Shown piece after piece: positions 1-7,851 of a stretch of 64,000 nucleotides of DNA. Both the position numbers and the translations under genes were made by a program. This DNA is from Caldimonas tepidiphila. Its GTDB lineage: Bacteria; Pseudomonadota; Gammaproteobacteria; Burkholderiales; Burkholderiaceae_C. The notes beneath the pieces were generated by a model that saw only the letters and a program-made list of their open reading frames with translations, was not told the DNA's origin and ran no database searches. Each line of letters begins with the position of its first letter. The stretch's first letter is position 1. The DNA lies in assembly GCF_003569765.1 (NCBI RefSeq), contig NZ_QXMG01000003.1, positions 124,001-188,000 on the forward strand, given 5' to 3'.

Positions 1-113
1 CGCTCGGCGGTGCTCCACAGCTCGCCGGCGGCCGCCAGCGCGATGCCCAGCGTGGCGACGAAGAACAGCACCGCCAGGTAGGCGAAGCCCCGGGAGCGGG
101 CCGGGCGGCGCAT
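1..113 (-). CDS. Pilin/pseudopilin-like protein, N-terminal part only
   Basis: Only the first 37 or so codons lie in the window; the gene continues past the left edge. The visible protein begins with a short basic stretch (MRRPARSRGFAYLAVLFF) and then a hydrophobic helix ending AAAGELW. This is the layout of a type IV pilin or pseudopilin N-terminus, although the usual GFTLIE peptidase motif is replaced by GFAYLA. It starts 9 nt after the GspG-like gene upstream and so belongs to the same minus-strand operon. It could be a minor pseudopilin (GspH/I/J/K type) or a GspG variant. Partial coverage prevents a firmer call. Confidence 0.6.
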   Translation of the reverse strand, partial: MRRPARSRGFAYLAVLFFVATLGIALAAAGELWSTAE

Positions 114-121
114 CGCGGGCC

Positions 122-508
122 TCACCATTGCGAGTAGGGCGTGCCGTCGAGCGCGCTGCCCTGCGCGCCGCTGCCGACGTCATGGACGCCGCCCTCCCGG
201 TCGCCGCCGGGCGGCACGATCACCCAGGTGTCGGGGCTGCGCGTGATCGGGTCGACCGGGATGCGGCGCAGGTACTTCTTCGCCGCCAGCTCCTGCAGCG
301 ATGCGGGATAGCGGCCGGTGTCGGCGAAGTGCTTGTCGATCGCGTCGCGCATCACCGCCAGGTCGTGCCGCAACGCGGCCTCGCGCGCGTGGTCCACGCT
401 CTGCGAGTAGCGCGGCACGACCAGCGCCAGCAGCGTCGCGACGATCGCCATCACCACCAGCAGCTCGATGAGCGTGAAGCCGCGCGGGCCTGTTCGGCGA
501 GGATCCAT
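122..508 (-). CDS. GspG-like type II secretion pseudopilin
   Basis: Residues 10-35 hold the classic prepilin motif GFTLIELLVVMAIVATLLAL: cleavage after G, Glu at +5, then a hydrophobic assembly helix. The C-terminal part (RIPVDPITRSPDTW, then GTPYSQW) matches the GspG fold with its proline-rich and calcium-loop region. The product is about 128 aa, slightly short for GspG. I chose ATG 508. A GTG at 517 would overlap the stop of the upstream pseudopilin and add three residues. The gene lies between two other pilin-like genes downstream of the secretin, so it is probably a structural pseudopilin of this secretion or pilus machine. Confidence 0.85.
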   Translation of the reverse strand: MDPRRTGPRGFTLIELLVVMAIVATLLALVVPRYSQSVDHAREAALRHDLAVMRDAIDKHFADTGRYPASLQELAAKKYLRRIPVDPITRSPDTWVIVPPGGDREGGVHDVGSGAQGSALDGTPYSQW

Positions 509-510
509 GC

Positions 511-984
511 CTACCACTCCCGGTAAGGACGGCCGTCGAGGCCGGTGCCCCGCGACAGCGAATGCACGTCGAACACGTCGCGCCCCTCGCGCGGGTCGTC
601 CGGCGGCGAGTCGTAGCTGCGCTTGCCCCAGGTCCGCGCGGCGGCGGCCTGCGGGTCCGCCGCGAAGGGATCGCGCGGCAGCCGGCGCAGGAAGCGCAAT
701 CGCGCCTCCCGGTCGGGGCTGCGGATGTCCGGCACGCCGTCCACCAGCGCCTCGAGCGTCGGCGGGTAGCCGGACTCGTCCGCCTTGCGCGCGATGCGGC
801 CCTCGTCGGCCGCCTGCTTGTAGGCGTCGATCGCGCCGCGCAGCTCGCGCAGCGCCTGGCGCAGCTCCTGCTCCTTGTGGCGGCGCACCGCCAGCTCCGC
901 CATCGGGAAGGCGATGCTCGCGAGGATGCCGACGATCGCCACCGTGACGAGCAGCTCGATCAGCGTGAAACCGCGTGCGCGCAT
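511..984 (-). CDS. GspG-like type II secretion pseudopilin (longer paralogue)
   Basis: The 157-aa product begins MRARGFTLIELLVTVAIVG, a textbook prepilin leader with Glu5 and a hydrophobic helix. The C-terminus (LPRDPFAA, then GLDGRPYREW) parallels the neighbouring pseudopilin (GTPYSQW), so the two look like paralogues that diverged after duplication. An insert rich in charged residues (about 60-110) makes this copy longer than typical GspG. The gene starts 16 nt after the secretin stop and is followed at once by the second pseudopilin. The expected role is assembly of the periplasmic pseudopilus driven by the operon's ATPase, after processing by a prepilin peptidase that is not in this window. 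Confidence 0.85.
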   Translation of the reverse strand: MRARGFTLIELLVTVAIVGILASIAFPMAELAVRRHKEQELRQALRELRGAIDAYKQAADEGRIARKADESGYPPTLEALVDGVPDIRSPDREARLRFLRRLPRDPFAADPQAAAARTWGKRSYDSPPDDPREGRDVFDVHSLSRGTGLDGRPYREW

Positions 985-1000
985 GTCCGCTCTCCCGGCC

Positions 1001-3355
1001 TCAGGGCAGCACGTCCACGCCCAGCGGCGCCGGCAGCGGCAGCGCCACCGCCCGGTTGCCCGGTCCCGCGGACGAGAGCTCGAGCAGCTCGAACCTCGCC
1101 TGGCTCGCCGGGCTGCGGGCCCGGAAGGTCAGGCCGAGCACCTCGCCCTCGCCGACGGCGCCGCCGCCGCTGCCCGGCCGCGCCAGCCTCACCGTCAGCC
1201 GGCCGGCCTGCGCGTCGGCCTGCTGCGAGAAGCTGGTGGGCACGTCGTCCTGCTTCAGCAAGGCGCCCTCCTTCACCTCGACCAGCTCGAAGGCGGCCGG
1301 GTCGAAGCCGAGCTGCAGCGCGGCGCTCGAGATCGGCTCGTCGGTGCTCGCGCGCAGCGCCAGCGTGAACAGCTCGCCGACCTTCGCCTTCGCCGGCGCC
1401 TGCCAGCTCAGGCCGCGCGCGGCGGCGGCCGTCCCGGCCGGGAGCTTCGGCACGGCCGCGGTCGGCGCGGCCCCCTCCGGCGCCGCCTTCGCGGCCGCCG
1501 CGGCGCCCGGGCCGGCGGCACTGGCGGCACCGGCGACGGCCGGCGCGGCCGGCGCGGCAGGCGCGGCCGGGCCGGTGATCGCGCGCGCGTAGACCGGCTG
1601 CGTGCGCAGCGTCGCCTCGCTGCCGGACCAGAACTCCGCCGTCTCCACGTCGACGCGGCGCAGGTTGCGCACGACGCGCGGCGTGATCGACAGCACGATC
1701 TCCGTCTTCTGGTTCTCGTTCTGGTGGGTGCCGAACAGGCGGCCGAGCACCGGCAGCTCGCCGAGGCCCGGCACCTTGTTGGCGGCCTTGCGCTCGTCGT
1801 TGCGGATCAGCCCGACGAGCACCTGCGTCTCGCCGTCGCGCAGCCTCAGCACGGTGCCGGCATTGCGGGTGCCGACGCGGTAGGCGACGGTGCCGGTGCC
1901 GGTGCGCACCTGCTCGCCGAGCGTGCTGACCTCGAGGTTGACCTTGATCGCCACGTCCTCGTCGAGGTGCACGTTGGGCTCGACCTCGAGCTTCAGGCCG
2001 ACGTCGAGGTACTGCACGTTCTCGGTGACCACCGGCGTGCCAGTCGAGGGCGTGACCTGGCTGGAGATCACCGGCACGCGGTCGCCGATCAGGATGCGGG
2101 CCTTCTCGCGGTTGCGCACGCGGATGCGCGGGCTGGCGAGGATGTTGCTGTCGCCGGCGAGCTTCCTCGCGTTGACGGTGGCGCCGAGGTTGTTGATCGT
2201 GATGCGGCCCGAGTTGATGCCCTGCAGGTCGCTGACGAGCAGCGAGCCGCCGGTGGGGTCGGTCAGGCCGAGGGTGAGCTGGTCCGGCCACTTGACGCCG
2301 AGCTCGGTCAGCCGCGCGTGGCTGATCTCGACCACCTCGACCTCCAGCATCACCTCGGGCTCGGCGAGGTCCTGCGCGGCGATCAGCTTCTCCGCCAGGC
2401 GCACCGCCTCGGGCGTGTCGCGCATCACCAGCAGGTTGAGCTTCTCGTCGATGACGACGTCGCGCGTCTTGAGCATCGTCTTGATCGTGTTGAGCGCGTG
2501 CTTGGGGTCCGCGTTCTCGAGGTAGAAGCTCTTGATGACGAGGTCCTGGTACTCGCGCAGCTTCTGCGGCGTGCCCGGGTAGATCAGCAGCATGTTCTCG
2601 GAGAGCACCTTCTTCTCGAGCTGGTTGGTCAGCAGGATCAGGTCGACCGCGTCCTCCACCGAGACCTGCCGGGCGTAGATGGTGGTCTTGGCGTCGGCGC
2701 GCACCTCCCGGTCGAACACGAAGTTGATGTCGCTCAGGCGCGACAGGCCCTCGAAGACCATCTTCACGCTCGCGTCGCGGAACTCGACGTCCACCGGCTT
2801 CGTGAGCCGCGGGCGCAGCGGCGGCGTGTTCAGCGCCTCCTTGAGCCGCGCGGACTCGAGCTGGCGCAGCAGGGCCCGGGCCGCGGGGTGGCGCGGGTTC
2901 TCGGCGAGCACTGCGCGCAGCGGCGCCTCGGCGCGCTGCACCTCGCCCTTCTTCTGCAGCGCCTCGGCCTGGCGCAGCAGCTCGGCGTGGCGCCGCTCGC
3001 GCGCCACGGCCTCGATGCCCTGCTCCGCGCGCGGCGTGCCGGCCTGCAGGCGCAGCACGCGGCGGTAGGCGGCCTCGGCGGCGTCGAGGCGGCCGGCCGC
3101 GAGCTCGGCGTCGGCCGCCTGCAGCAGCCGCTGCACCACCTGCTCCTGCCGGTTGCGCAGCTCGGCGCGCAGCCGACCGCTGTCGGGCCCGCGCCGGCTG
3201 GCCTGCTGCAGCCGCTCCAGCCCCTCCTCGTAGCGGCCCTGCTCCAGCAGCCAGGCGCCTTCGCGCTGCAGCCGCTGCGCGGCGCAGCCTGTCAGCAGCA
3301 GCAGCGAAACGCACAGGGCCGGCGCGAGGCGCGCCCGCTTCGACGCGGTGTTCAT
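1001..3355 (-). CDS. GspD/PilQ-type secretin lipoprotein with C-terminal cohesin-like domain
   Basis: The 784-aa outer-membrane secretin has these parts in order: a lipoprotein signal (LLLLTGC, Cys24); a helical TPR-like region with LEQGRYEEGLERL-type repeats (about 30-180); an STN/N0 domain (about 187-260); N1-type domains; and the secretin core near 380-560, with SNILASPRIRVRNREKARIL and VPGLGELPVLGRLF. After an Ala-rich linker (about 585-640), residues 655-784 show the alternating beta pattern of a cohesin domain (GELFTLALRAS, LQLGFDPAAFEL, LGLTFRAR). Cohesin tails are known on some proteobacterial secretins but are absent from classical GspD and PilQ. The ATG overlaps the preceding stop (ATGA). 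The protein is the probable outer-membrane channel of the system. Confidence 0.92.
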   Translation of the reverse strand: MNTASKRARLAPALCVSLLLLTGCAAQRLQREGAWLLEQGRYEEGLERLQQASRRGPDSGRLRAELRNRQEQVVQRLLQAADAELAAGRLDAAEAAYRRVLRLQAGTPRAEQGIEAVARERRHAELLRQAEALQKKGEVQRAEAPLRAVLAENPRHPAARALLRQLESARLKEALNTPPLRPRLTKPVDVEFRDASVKMVFEGLSRLSDINFVFDREVRADAKTTIYARQVSVEDAVDLILLTNQLEKKVLSENMLLIYPGTPQKLREYQDLVIKSFYLENADPKHALNTIKTMLKTRDVVIDEKLNLLVMRDTPEAVRLAEKLIAAQDLAEPEVMLEVEVVEISHARLTELGVKWPDQLTLGLTDPTGGSLLVSDLQGINSGRITINNLGATVNARKLAGDSNILASPRIRVRNREKARILIGDRVPVISSQVTPSTGTPVVTENVQYLDVGLKLEVEPNVHLDEDVAIKVNLEVSTLGEQVRTGTGTVAYRVGTRNAGTVLRLRDGETQVLVGLIRNDERKAANKVPGLGELPVLGRLFGTHQNENQKTEIVLSITPRVVRNLRRVDVETAEFWSGSEATLRTQPVYARAITGPAAPAAPAAPAVAGAASAAGPGAAAAAKAAPEGAAPTAAVPKLPAGTAAAARGLSWQAPAKAKVGELFTLALRASTDEPISSAALQLGFDPAAFELVEVKEGALLKQDDVPTSFSQQADAQAGRLTVRLARPGSGGGAVGEGEVLGLTFRARSPASQARFELLELSSAGPGNRAVALPLPAPLGVDVLP

Positions 3356-3897
3356 GAGCGTCCCTCCGTCAGCACTTGTCTCTGGTTGAGCGGCAGGTAG
3401 AGCAGCGTCAGCCGCCCGCCGCCCGCCTGCTCGAGCCGATAGGTGTTCTCGATCACGTCGCCGACCGCCACGGTGTGCAGGTGCTCGCCCTTGCGCAGGA
3501 AATAGACGACGCGCTCCGGTCCCTCCTCGAGCCTGCCGATCAGCGTGAAGGGCAGCGGCGGCGCCTGCGGCGGCGGCGGGGGCGGCAGCGGCGCGGCCGC
3601 GACGACCGGGGGCGGAGGGGGTGGCGGCGGCGGGGGCGGCTGCCAGGAGCGGACGGCGAAGAGGTCCGCCGACGGCGCCGCGGTGGCGCTGCCGCCGCGT
3701 TCGAGCCTCGCGAGCGCGAGCTGCAGCGCCGCCGCGGCAGACTCGCGCGCGACTTCGGCGCGCGCCGGCGGCGGGGGCGGCGGCTTTGCGGCGTGCGGCA
3801 CCTCCGCGCCGGAGCGCGGCGACACCGCGAAGCCTGCCGCGACCGCGAGCGCGCCGCCCGCGCCCGCCCATGCCCACTTGCCGACAGTTCGTTTCAT
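3352..3897 (-). CDS. Proline-rich inner-membrane/periplasmic protein in the PilP/GspC position
   Basis: The 181-aa protein has one N-terminal hydrophobic segment (about 8-26, WAWAGAGGALAVAAGFAV), a low-complexity linker with two runs of eight or more prolines (about 38-46 and 86-112), and a C-terminal beta-rich part (PFTLIGRLEEGPERVVYFL, then VAVGDVIENTYRLEQ). That tail resembles the periplasmic domain of PilP/GspC proteins, which link the inner-membrane complex to the secretin. It overlaps both neighbours by ATGA (start with the PilO-like stop, stop with the secretin start), so translation is probably coupled. The family call rests on position and tail pattern rather than a strong motif. Confidence 0.75.
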   Translation of the reverse strand: MKRTVGKWAWAGAGGALAVAAGFAVSPRSGAEVPHAAKPPPPPPARAEVARESAAAALQLALARLERGGSATAAPSADLFAVRSWQPPPPPPPPPPPVVAAAPLPPPPPPQAPPLPFTLIGRLEEGPERVVYFLRKGEHLHTVAVGDVIENTYRLEQAGGGRLTLLYLPLNQRQVLTEGRS

Positions 3898-4436
3898 GGC
3901 TTGACCAGATGGAGGGTGAAGCCGAGCCGCGCCTCGACGCGGCCCTCGGCGATCCGCTCGCGCTCGAAGGCCACCTGGTCGAGCGCGGCCGCGGGCATCC
4001 GCTCGAGCACGCGCGCGATGAAGCGGCGCACGCCCGGATAGGGCCCGGCGATCGGCAGCGAGATCCGGTAGCGCGCGAGCCGGTCCTGCGGCTCCTCGCT
4101 CAGGCGGTAGTCGGCGCGCTGCAGCACCAGGCCCTCGGCCAGCGCCGCCTCGTGGAAGACCGCGAGCAACTCCGGCAGCGTCGCGCCGGCGCCCAGGCGC
4201 GCATGGAAGGCCGCGAGCTGCCGCTCGGCCTCGTCCTCCCACGAGGGCGGCGCCTCGTCGGCGGGCGAGCGGCGCGCCTCGGCGAGCAGCAGCTGCCGCC
4301 GCGCCTGCGCCAGCTCGGTGTGCAGCGGCTGCAGCACCAGCGGCACGGCCGCCGCGCAGGCGAGAAGCAGCAGCAGCGCCGCCGCGCCGGTTGCGCGGCC
4401 GGTGCCGCGCCGCAGCAGCCAGGACAGGCGCTTCAT
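3894..4436 (-). CDS. PilO/GspM-like inner-membrane assembly protein
   Basis: The 180-aa protein has a short basic N-terminus, one transmembrane helix (about 16-36, GAAALLLLLACAAAVPLV), a charged coiled-coil segment (about 40-75) and a ferredoxin-like C-terminal domain typical of PilO/GspM (YRISLPIAGPYPGVRRFIARVLERMPAAAL). In this family the protein pairs with the PilN/GspL-type protein to make the inner-membrane alignment subcomplex. Start and stop both overlap adjacent genes by ATGA, placing it between the PilN-like and PilP-like genes, the order of pilMNOP operons. Confidence 0.8.
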   Translation of the reverse strand: MKRLSWLLRRGTGRATGAAALLLLLACAAAVPLVLQPLHTELAQARRQLLLAEARRSPADEAPPSWEDEAERQLAAFHARLGAGATLPELLAVFHEAALAEGLVLQRADYRLSEEPQDRLARYRISLPIAGPYPGVRRFIARVLERMPAAALDQVAFERERIAEGRVEARLGFTLHLVKP

Positions 4437-4969
4437 GGCTCGACCCTCCAGCGCGCGGCGATCGTGAACACCAGCGGCCGCTGCGGATCGTCCTGCCGGA
4501 CCTCGTGGCGCGTCAGGTGCACGCCGGCCAGCACCGGCACCTGCTCCAGCCGGGCGAGGTAGGCCAGCAGCGCGGGGTAGCTGCGCGCCTCGCCGCGGAT
4601 GCCGAGCAGGCGCTTGTGCGCGTCGGGCTCCAGCGCGAGCAGCGCGACCTGCAGGTCGCCGCTGGCTTCGAGCGCGTCGAGCAGCGGCGCCCACGGCAGC
4701 GCCAGGCTCTCGACGACGCCGCGGGCCTGCTGCAGCGAGGCCTGCAACGCCCGGGCGCGCGTGTCGTCGGGGGACGGTGCGCGCGGCGCCGCGGCCCTCG
4801 GCCGCTCGGCCGCCGCCAGGCGCTGCCGCAGCCCCGCGAGCTCCTGCTGCAGCGACAGGTAGACGAAGCCCTCGCCCGCCGCGACGAGCAGCACGGCCGC
4901 CAGCAGCAGGCGCGGGCCGCGCCGCGCGCCGCGACGCGGGACCAGCTCGAACGACAGCCGCGGCATCAT
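4433..4969 (-). CDS. PilN-like inner-membrane assembly protein
   Basis: The 178-aa protein has a cytoplasmic N-terminus (MMPRLSFELVPRRGARRG), one membrane helix (about 22-42), a coiled-coil (LQQELAGLRQRLAAAERP) and a C-terminal alpha/beta domain with the LDALEASGDLQVALLALEPD pattern that PilN proteins share. ATG 4969 overlaps the stop of the PilM-like gene by ATGA, and the stop overlaps the PilO-like ATG. It probably recruits the cytoplasmic PilM-like protein and dimerises with the PilO-like protein. Confidence 0.8.
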   Translation of the reverse strand: MMPRLSFELVPRRGARRGPRLLLAAVLLVAAGEGFVYLSLQQELAGLRQRLAAAERPRAAAPRAPSPDDTRARALQASLQQARGVVESLALPWAPLLDALEASGDLQVALLALEPDAHKRLLGIRGEARSYPALLAYLARLEQVPVLAGVHLTRHEVRQDDPQRPLVFTIAARWRVEP

Positions 4970-5823
4970 GCGGCGCCCCACAGCGCGATGGCCTCGTCCG
5001 CGGCCCGGCCCGACGCGCGCCTGAGCAGCCGCAGCGGCGGCAGGCCGGCCAGCGGCGCGCCGTTCGCGGTGTCCGCAGGCGGCAGTGCGGCGCGGTCGTC
5101 AGGCGCGTCGGGCAAGCCGTCCGCGCCGCAGACGAACACCGGCATGCCCGGCGCCACCCCGGTCGCGCCGAGCAGCCGCGCCAGCAGCGTCCCGAAGCCG
5201 GCCGGCCCGGCGTCGGCGGGCAGGCGCTGCGAGTGCAGCGTCTCCCAGGCCCCCTTGCGGAACACGCCGAGGCAGACCCGGCCGGGCTCGGCGAGGCAGA
5301 AGCAGCCGCTGCGCCCCAGCCGGCGCCGGAAGCGGTTGAAGGCCTGCATGAAGTAGGGCTGGACCTCCAGCAGCGCGAGGCGCCGCTCGGCGCAGAGCGC
5401 GACGAGCTGCTCCGCCAGCGCCTCGTCGACCGCGCAGGCGAGCGCGCCGGCGCCCCAGTGACATTCGCTGAGGCTGATGCGCCAGCCGGAGGCCGCCTCG
5501 CCGTAGACCTCGGCGAAGCGGTGGCGCGCCAGCGCCTCGCGCTCGGCCGGCCGCGTGAATGCCTCGTTCCACGGCAGCACCGCATAGCGCACGAAGTGGT
5601 TCGAGAGCACGATGCTCAGCCGCGCCGGCCCGCTGCCGCCGGCGTCCAGCGCCTCGGCGAGGAGCGGCAGCGCCGCCTGCCAGGGCGCCCGCTGCGGGGG
5701 CCGGGGACAGGGCAGCGTGCGCCGCTCGGCCGGCGCGCGGCGCCAGCCCCCGCCGCGGCGCACGATCACCACTTCGCGCGGGCTCAGGCCCACCCGGACA
5801 TGGTCAGGCGACAAGAGTGACAC
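4966..5823 (-). CDS. PilM/GspL-cytoplasmic-domain-like protein
   Basis: The product is about 285 aa with no membrane segment. It starts with short beta strands (HVRVGLSPREVVIVRR) and has a middle WRISLSE...ACAVDEALAEQLVALC pattern consistent with the actin-like PilM/GspL cytoplasmic fold. A clear ATP-binding signature is not obvious, so the call depends partly on its place between the ATPase and the PilN-like gene. I chose GTG 5823, which overlaps the 3-prime end of the ATPase gene by 20 nt; no ATG is well placed. The stop overlaps the PilN-like ATG (ATGA). The likely role is linking the ATPase to the inner-membrane platform. Confidence 0.72.
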   Translation of the reverse strand: MSLLSPDHVRVGLSPREVVIVRRGGGWRRAPAERRTLPCPRPPQRAPWQAALPLLAEALDAGGSGPARLSIVLSNHFVRYAVLPWNEAFTRPAEREALARHRFAEVYGEAASGWRISLSECHWGAGALACAVDEALAEQLVALCAERRLALLEVQPYFMQAFNRFRRRLGRSGCFCLAEPGRVCLGVFRKGAWETLHSQRLPADAGPAGFGTLLARLLGATGVAPGMPVFVCGADGLPDAPDDRAALPPADTANGAPLAGLPPLRLLRRASGRAADEAIALWGAA

Positions 5824-7567
5824 GGTTGATCTCCTGCAGGGTGGTCTCGCCCCGGCGCACCAGGTCCAGCGCGGCATGGCGCAGCGGCCGCGTGCCGGCG
5901 CGCAGCGCGGCCTGGCGGATGACGGGCGTCGTCTCGCGCCGCACGATCAGCTCGCGGATCCCGTCGTCGAATACCAGCAGCTCCGAGATCGCCTGGCGGC
6001 CCTTGTAGCCGCTCATGCGGCAGTGGCCGCAGCCGCGCGCGGCGAGGAAGCGGAAGCCTTCGAGCGCGTCCTCGCGCAGGCCCGAGTCGCGCAGCAGCGC
6101 GGCGTCGGGCCGCTCCTCGACGGCGCAGCGCGGGCACAGCCGCCGCACGAGCCGCTGCGCCAGGATGCCGTTGGTGGCCGAGACGAAGTTGTAGGGATCG
6201 AGCCCCATGTGCGTGAGCCGCCCGATCACGTCGAAGGCGTTGTTGGCGTGCACCGTGGTGAACACCAGGTGCCCGGTGAGCGCCGCCTGCACCGCGATCT
6301 GCGCCGTCTCCGGGTCGCGGATCTCGCCCACCATGATCTTGTCCGGGTCGTGGCGCAGCACCGAGCGCAGCCCGCGCGCGAAGGTGAGGCCCTTCTTCTC
6401 GTTCACCGGGATCTGCAGCACGCCGGGCAGCTGGTACTCGACCGGGTCCTCGATCGTGATGATCTTGTCCTGCCCGCTGTTGATCTCGCCGATCACCGCG
6501 TAGAGCGTGGTCGTCTTGCCGCTGCCGGTGGGGCCCGTCACCAGCACCATGCCGTGCGGCTCGCGCGACAGCCGGCGGATCGCCGCCTTGGTCGGCTCGT
6601 CGAAGCCGAGCGATTCCAGGCTCAGCCCGCGCACGCGGTCGGCCAGCGCCTGCTTGTCGAGCAGTCGCAGCACCGCGTCCTCGCCGTGGATGCTGGGCAT
6701 CACCGAGACGCGGAAGTCGACCGCGCGGCCGCGGATCGAGATGCGGAAGCGCCCGTCCTGCGGCACGCGCCGCTCGCCGATGTCGAGCTCGGCCATCACC
6801 TTGATGCGCGAGATCGCCTGCTCCGCGAGGTCCTGGCCCGCCGGCGAGGCCACCTGCACCAGCACGCCGTCGATGCGGTACTTGATCAGCAGCCGCCCGG
6901 GCGTGGTCTCGAGGTGGACGTCGCTGGCGCCCGCCTGCAGCGCGTCGTAGAGGGTGGAGTTGACCAGCTTCACCACGGGGCTGGCGTCCCCGCCGATCGA
7001 CTGGATCGACAGGAACTCGACCGCGCCGGCGTCCTCGCGCTCGGCCGCGTCGGTACCGACGCGCACGCTGTCCATCGCGCGCGCCGAGTCCTCGTGGCGC
7101 GCGAGAAAGGCGCCGACGTCGTCGGGATGGGCGAGAAACCAGGCGAAGGGCTCGGGCACCTGCTCCTCGAGCCAGGCGATCCGCTCGGTCGCGAAGGGAT
7201 CGCCGATCACCAGCGCCAGCCCGCCGCCGCCCTGCAGGCGCAGCGGGATGCAGCGCTGGCGCAGCGCCTGCGGGAAGGGCAGCGCGTCGAAGGCGGGGGC
7301 ATGCGCCGCGAGCGCGGCGCGGGTCAGCACCGGGTAATGCAGCGTGCGGCCGAGCGCGGCGGTGAACTCGTCCCGCGGCAGCCGCAGGCGGGCCTGCAGC
7401 AGTTCCAGCGCCGGTGTTCCGCTGCGCGCCGATTCGCCGCAGGCATCGGCGATCATCGCGCCGGGGATGAAGCCCGGCTTTTCCCCGCCGTCCGGCATGC
7501 ATGCGGAAGGCGGCGCGGTCGCGGCCGGATCCGCCGTGCCGTCGGCATTCACCAGGGACAGTTTCAT
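5804..7567 (-). CDS. GspE/PilB-type secretion ATPase
   Basis: The 587-aa traffic ATPase has an N-terminal T2SSE-N-like domain (about 50-170), a GSPII_E core with Walker A GPTGSGKTT near residue 346, an Asp box, a Walker B region ending VGEIRDPETAQIAVQAALTG, a His box (LVFTTVHANNAFD) and a tetracysteine zinc module (CPRC...CGHC) near 470-510. These features mark the assembly ATPases GspE/PilB/MshE. The N-terminal domain lacks a clear MshEN cyclic-di-GMP motif. ATG 7567 follows a good ribosome site (GGAGAAGGGGAG), so it is preferred over upstream starts that would run through intergenic DNA. As first gene of the operon it should power pseudopilus assembly. No GspF platform gene is visible here; it may lie left of the window. 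Confidence 0.93.
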   Translation of the reverse strand: MKLSLVNADGTADPAATAPPSACMPDGGEKPGFIPGAMIADACGESARSGTPALELLQARLRLPRDEFTAALGRTLHYPVLTRAALAAHAPAFDALPFPQALRQRCIPLRLQGGGGLALVIGDPFATERIAWLEEQVPEPFAWFLAHPDDVGAFLARHEDSARAMDSVRVGTDAAEREDAGAVEFLSIQSIGGDASPVVKLVNSTLYDALQAGASDVHLETTPGRLLIKYRIDGVLVQVASPAGQDLAEQAISRIKVMAELDIGERRVPQDGRFRISIRGRAVDFRVSVMPSIHGEDAVLRLLDKQALADRVRGLSLESLGFDEPTKAAIRRLSREPHGMVLVTGPTGSGKTTTLYAVIGEINSGQDKIITIEDPVEYQLPGVLQIPVNEKKGLTFARGLRSVLRHDPDKIMVGEIRDPETAQIAVQAALTGHLVFTTVHANNAFDVIGRLTHMGLDPYNFVSATNGILAQRLVRRLCPRCAVEERPDAALLRDSGLREDALEGFRFLAARGCGHCRMSGYKGRQAISELLVFDDGIRELIVRRETTPVIRQAALRAGTRPLRHAALDLVRRGETTLQEINRVTLVA

Positions 7568-7642
7568 GGTCTCCCCTTCTCCGGAATGATCGGCTGAATC
7601 GGCGCGCCCCGCCGCGCATGTCCGGCGTCGCTGCGCCGTCGC

Positions 7643-7665
7643 GATTCCCGGGTTTCCCGGGAATC
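7643..7665. other. Perfect 10-bp inverted repeat between the Ig-repeat gene and the secretion operon
   Basis: GATTCCCGGG, three T, CCCGGGAATC forms a perfect stem with a 3-nt loop. It sits 76 nt upstream of the ATPase ATG and 187 nt downstream of the Ig-repeat gene stop. No T-run follows on either strand, so it is not a classical intrinsic terminator. It may be an operator, an mRNA-stabilising hairpin or a weak attenuator that lowers expression of the machinery relative to the secreted protein. Confidence 0.5.
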
Positions 7666-7851
7666 TGCGGACACTCCCCCATTTGCGTTTCAGCGGCCCG
7701 TCCCGACGCGCCCGTGCGGGTATCGATCTGCAGGGGCGCTTGCGGAATCTGCGCCTTTTCTTCCACGCGGGCATGTGAACCATTTCGCCTCGCCACCGCC
7801 CGCTCGCCATGTCCCGGCAGCCCGCGACGCGATATCCCCGCGCCGGCGGCC

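Noticed and set aside
5804..7567. Cyclic-di-GMP binding by the ATPase N-terminal domain (MshEN type)
   Set aside because: The domain is T2SSE-N-like, but the paired MshEN motifs (RLGxxL...) are not present; the sequence reads RLRLPRDEFTAALGR.
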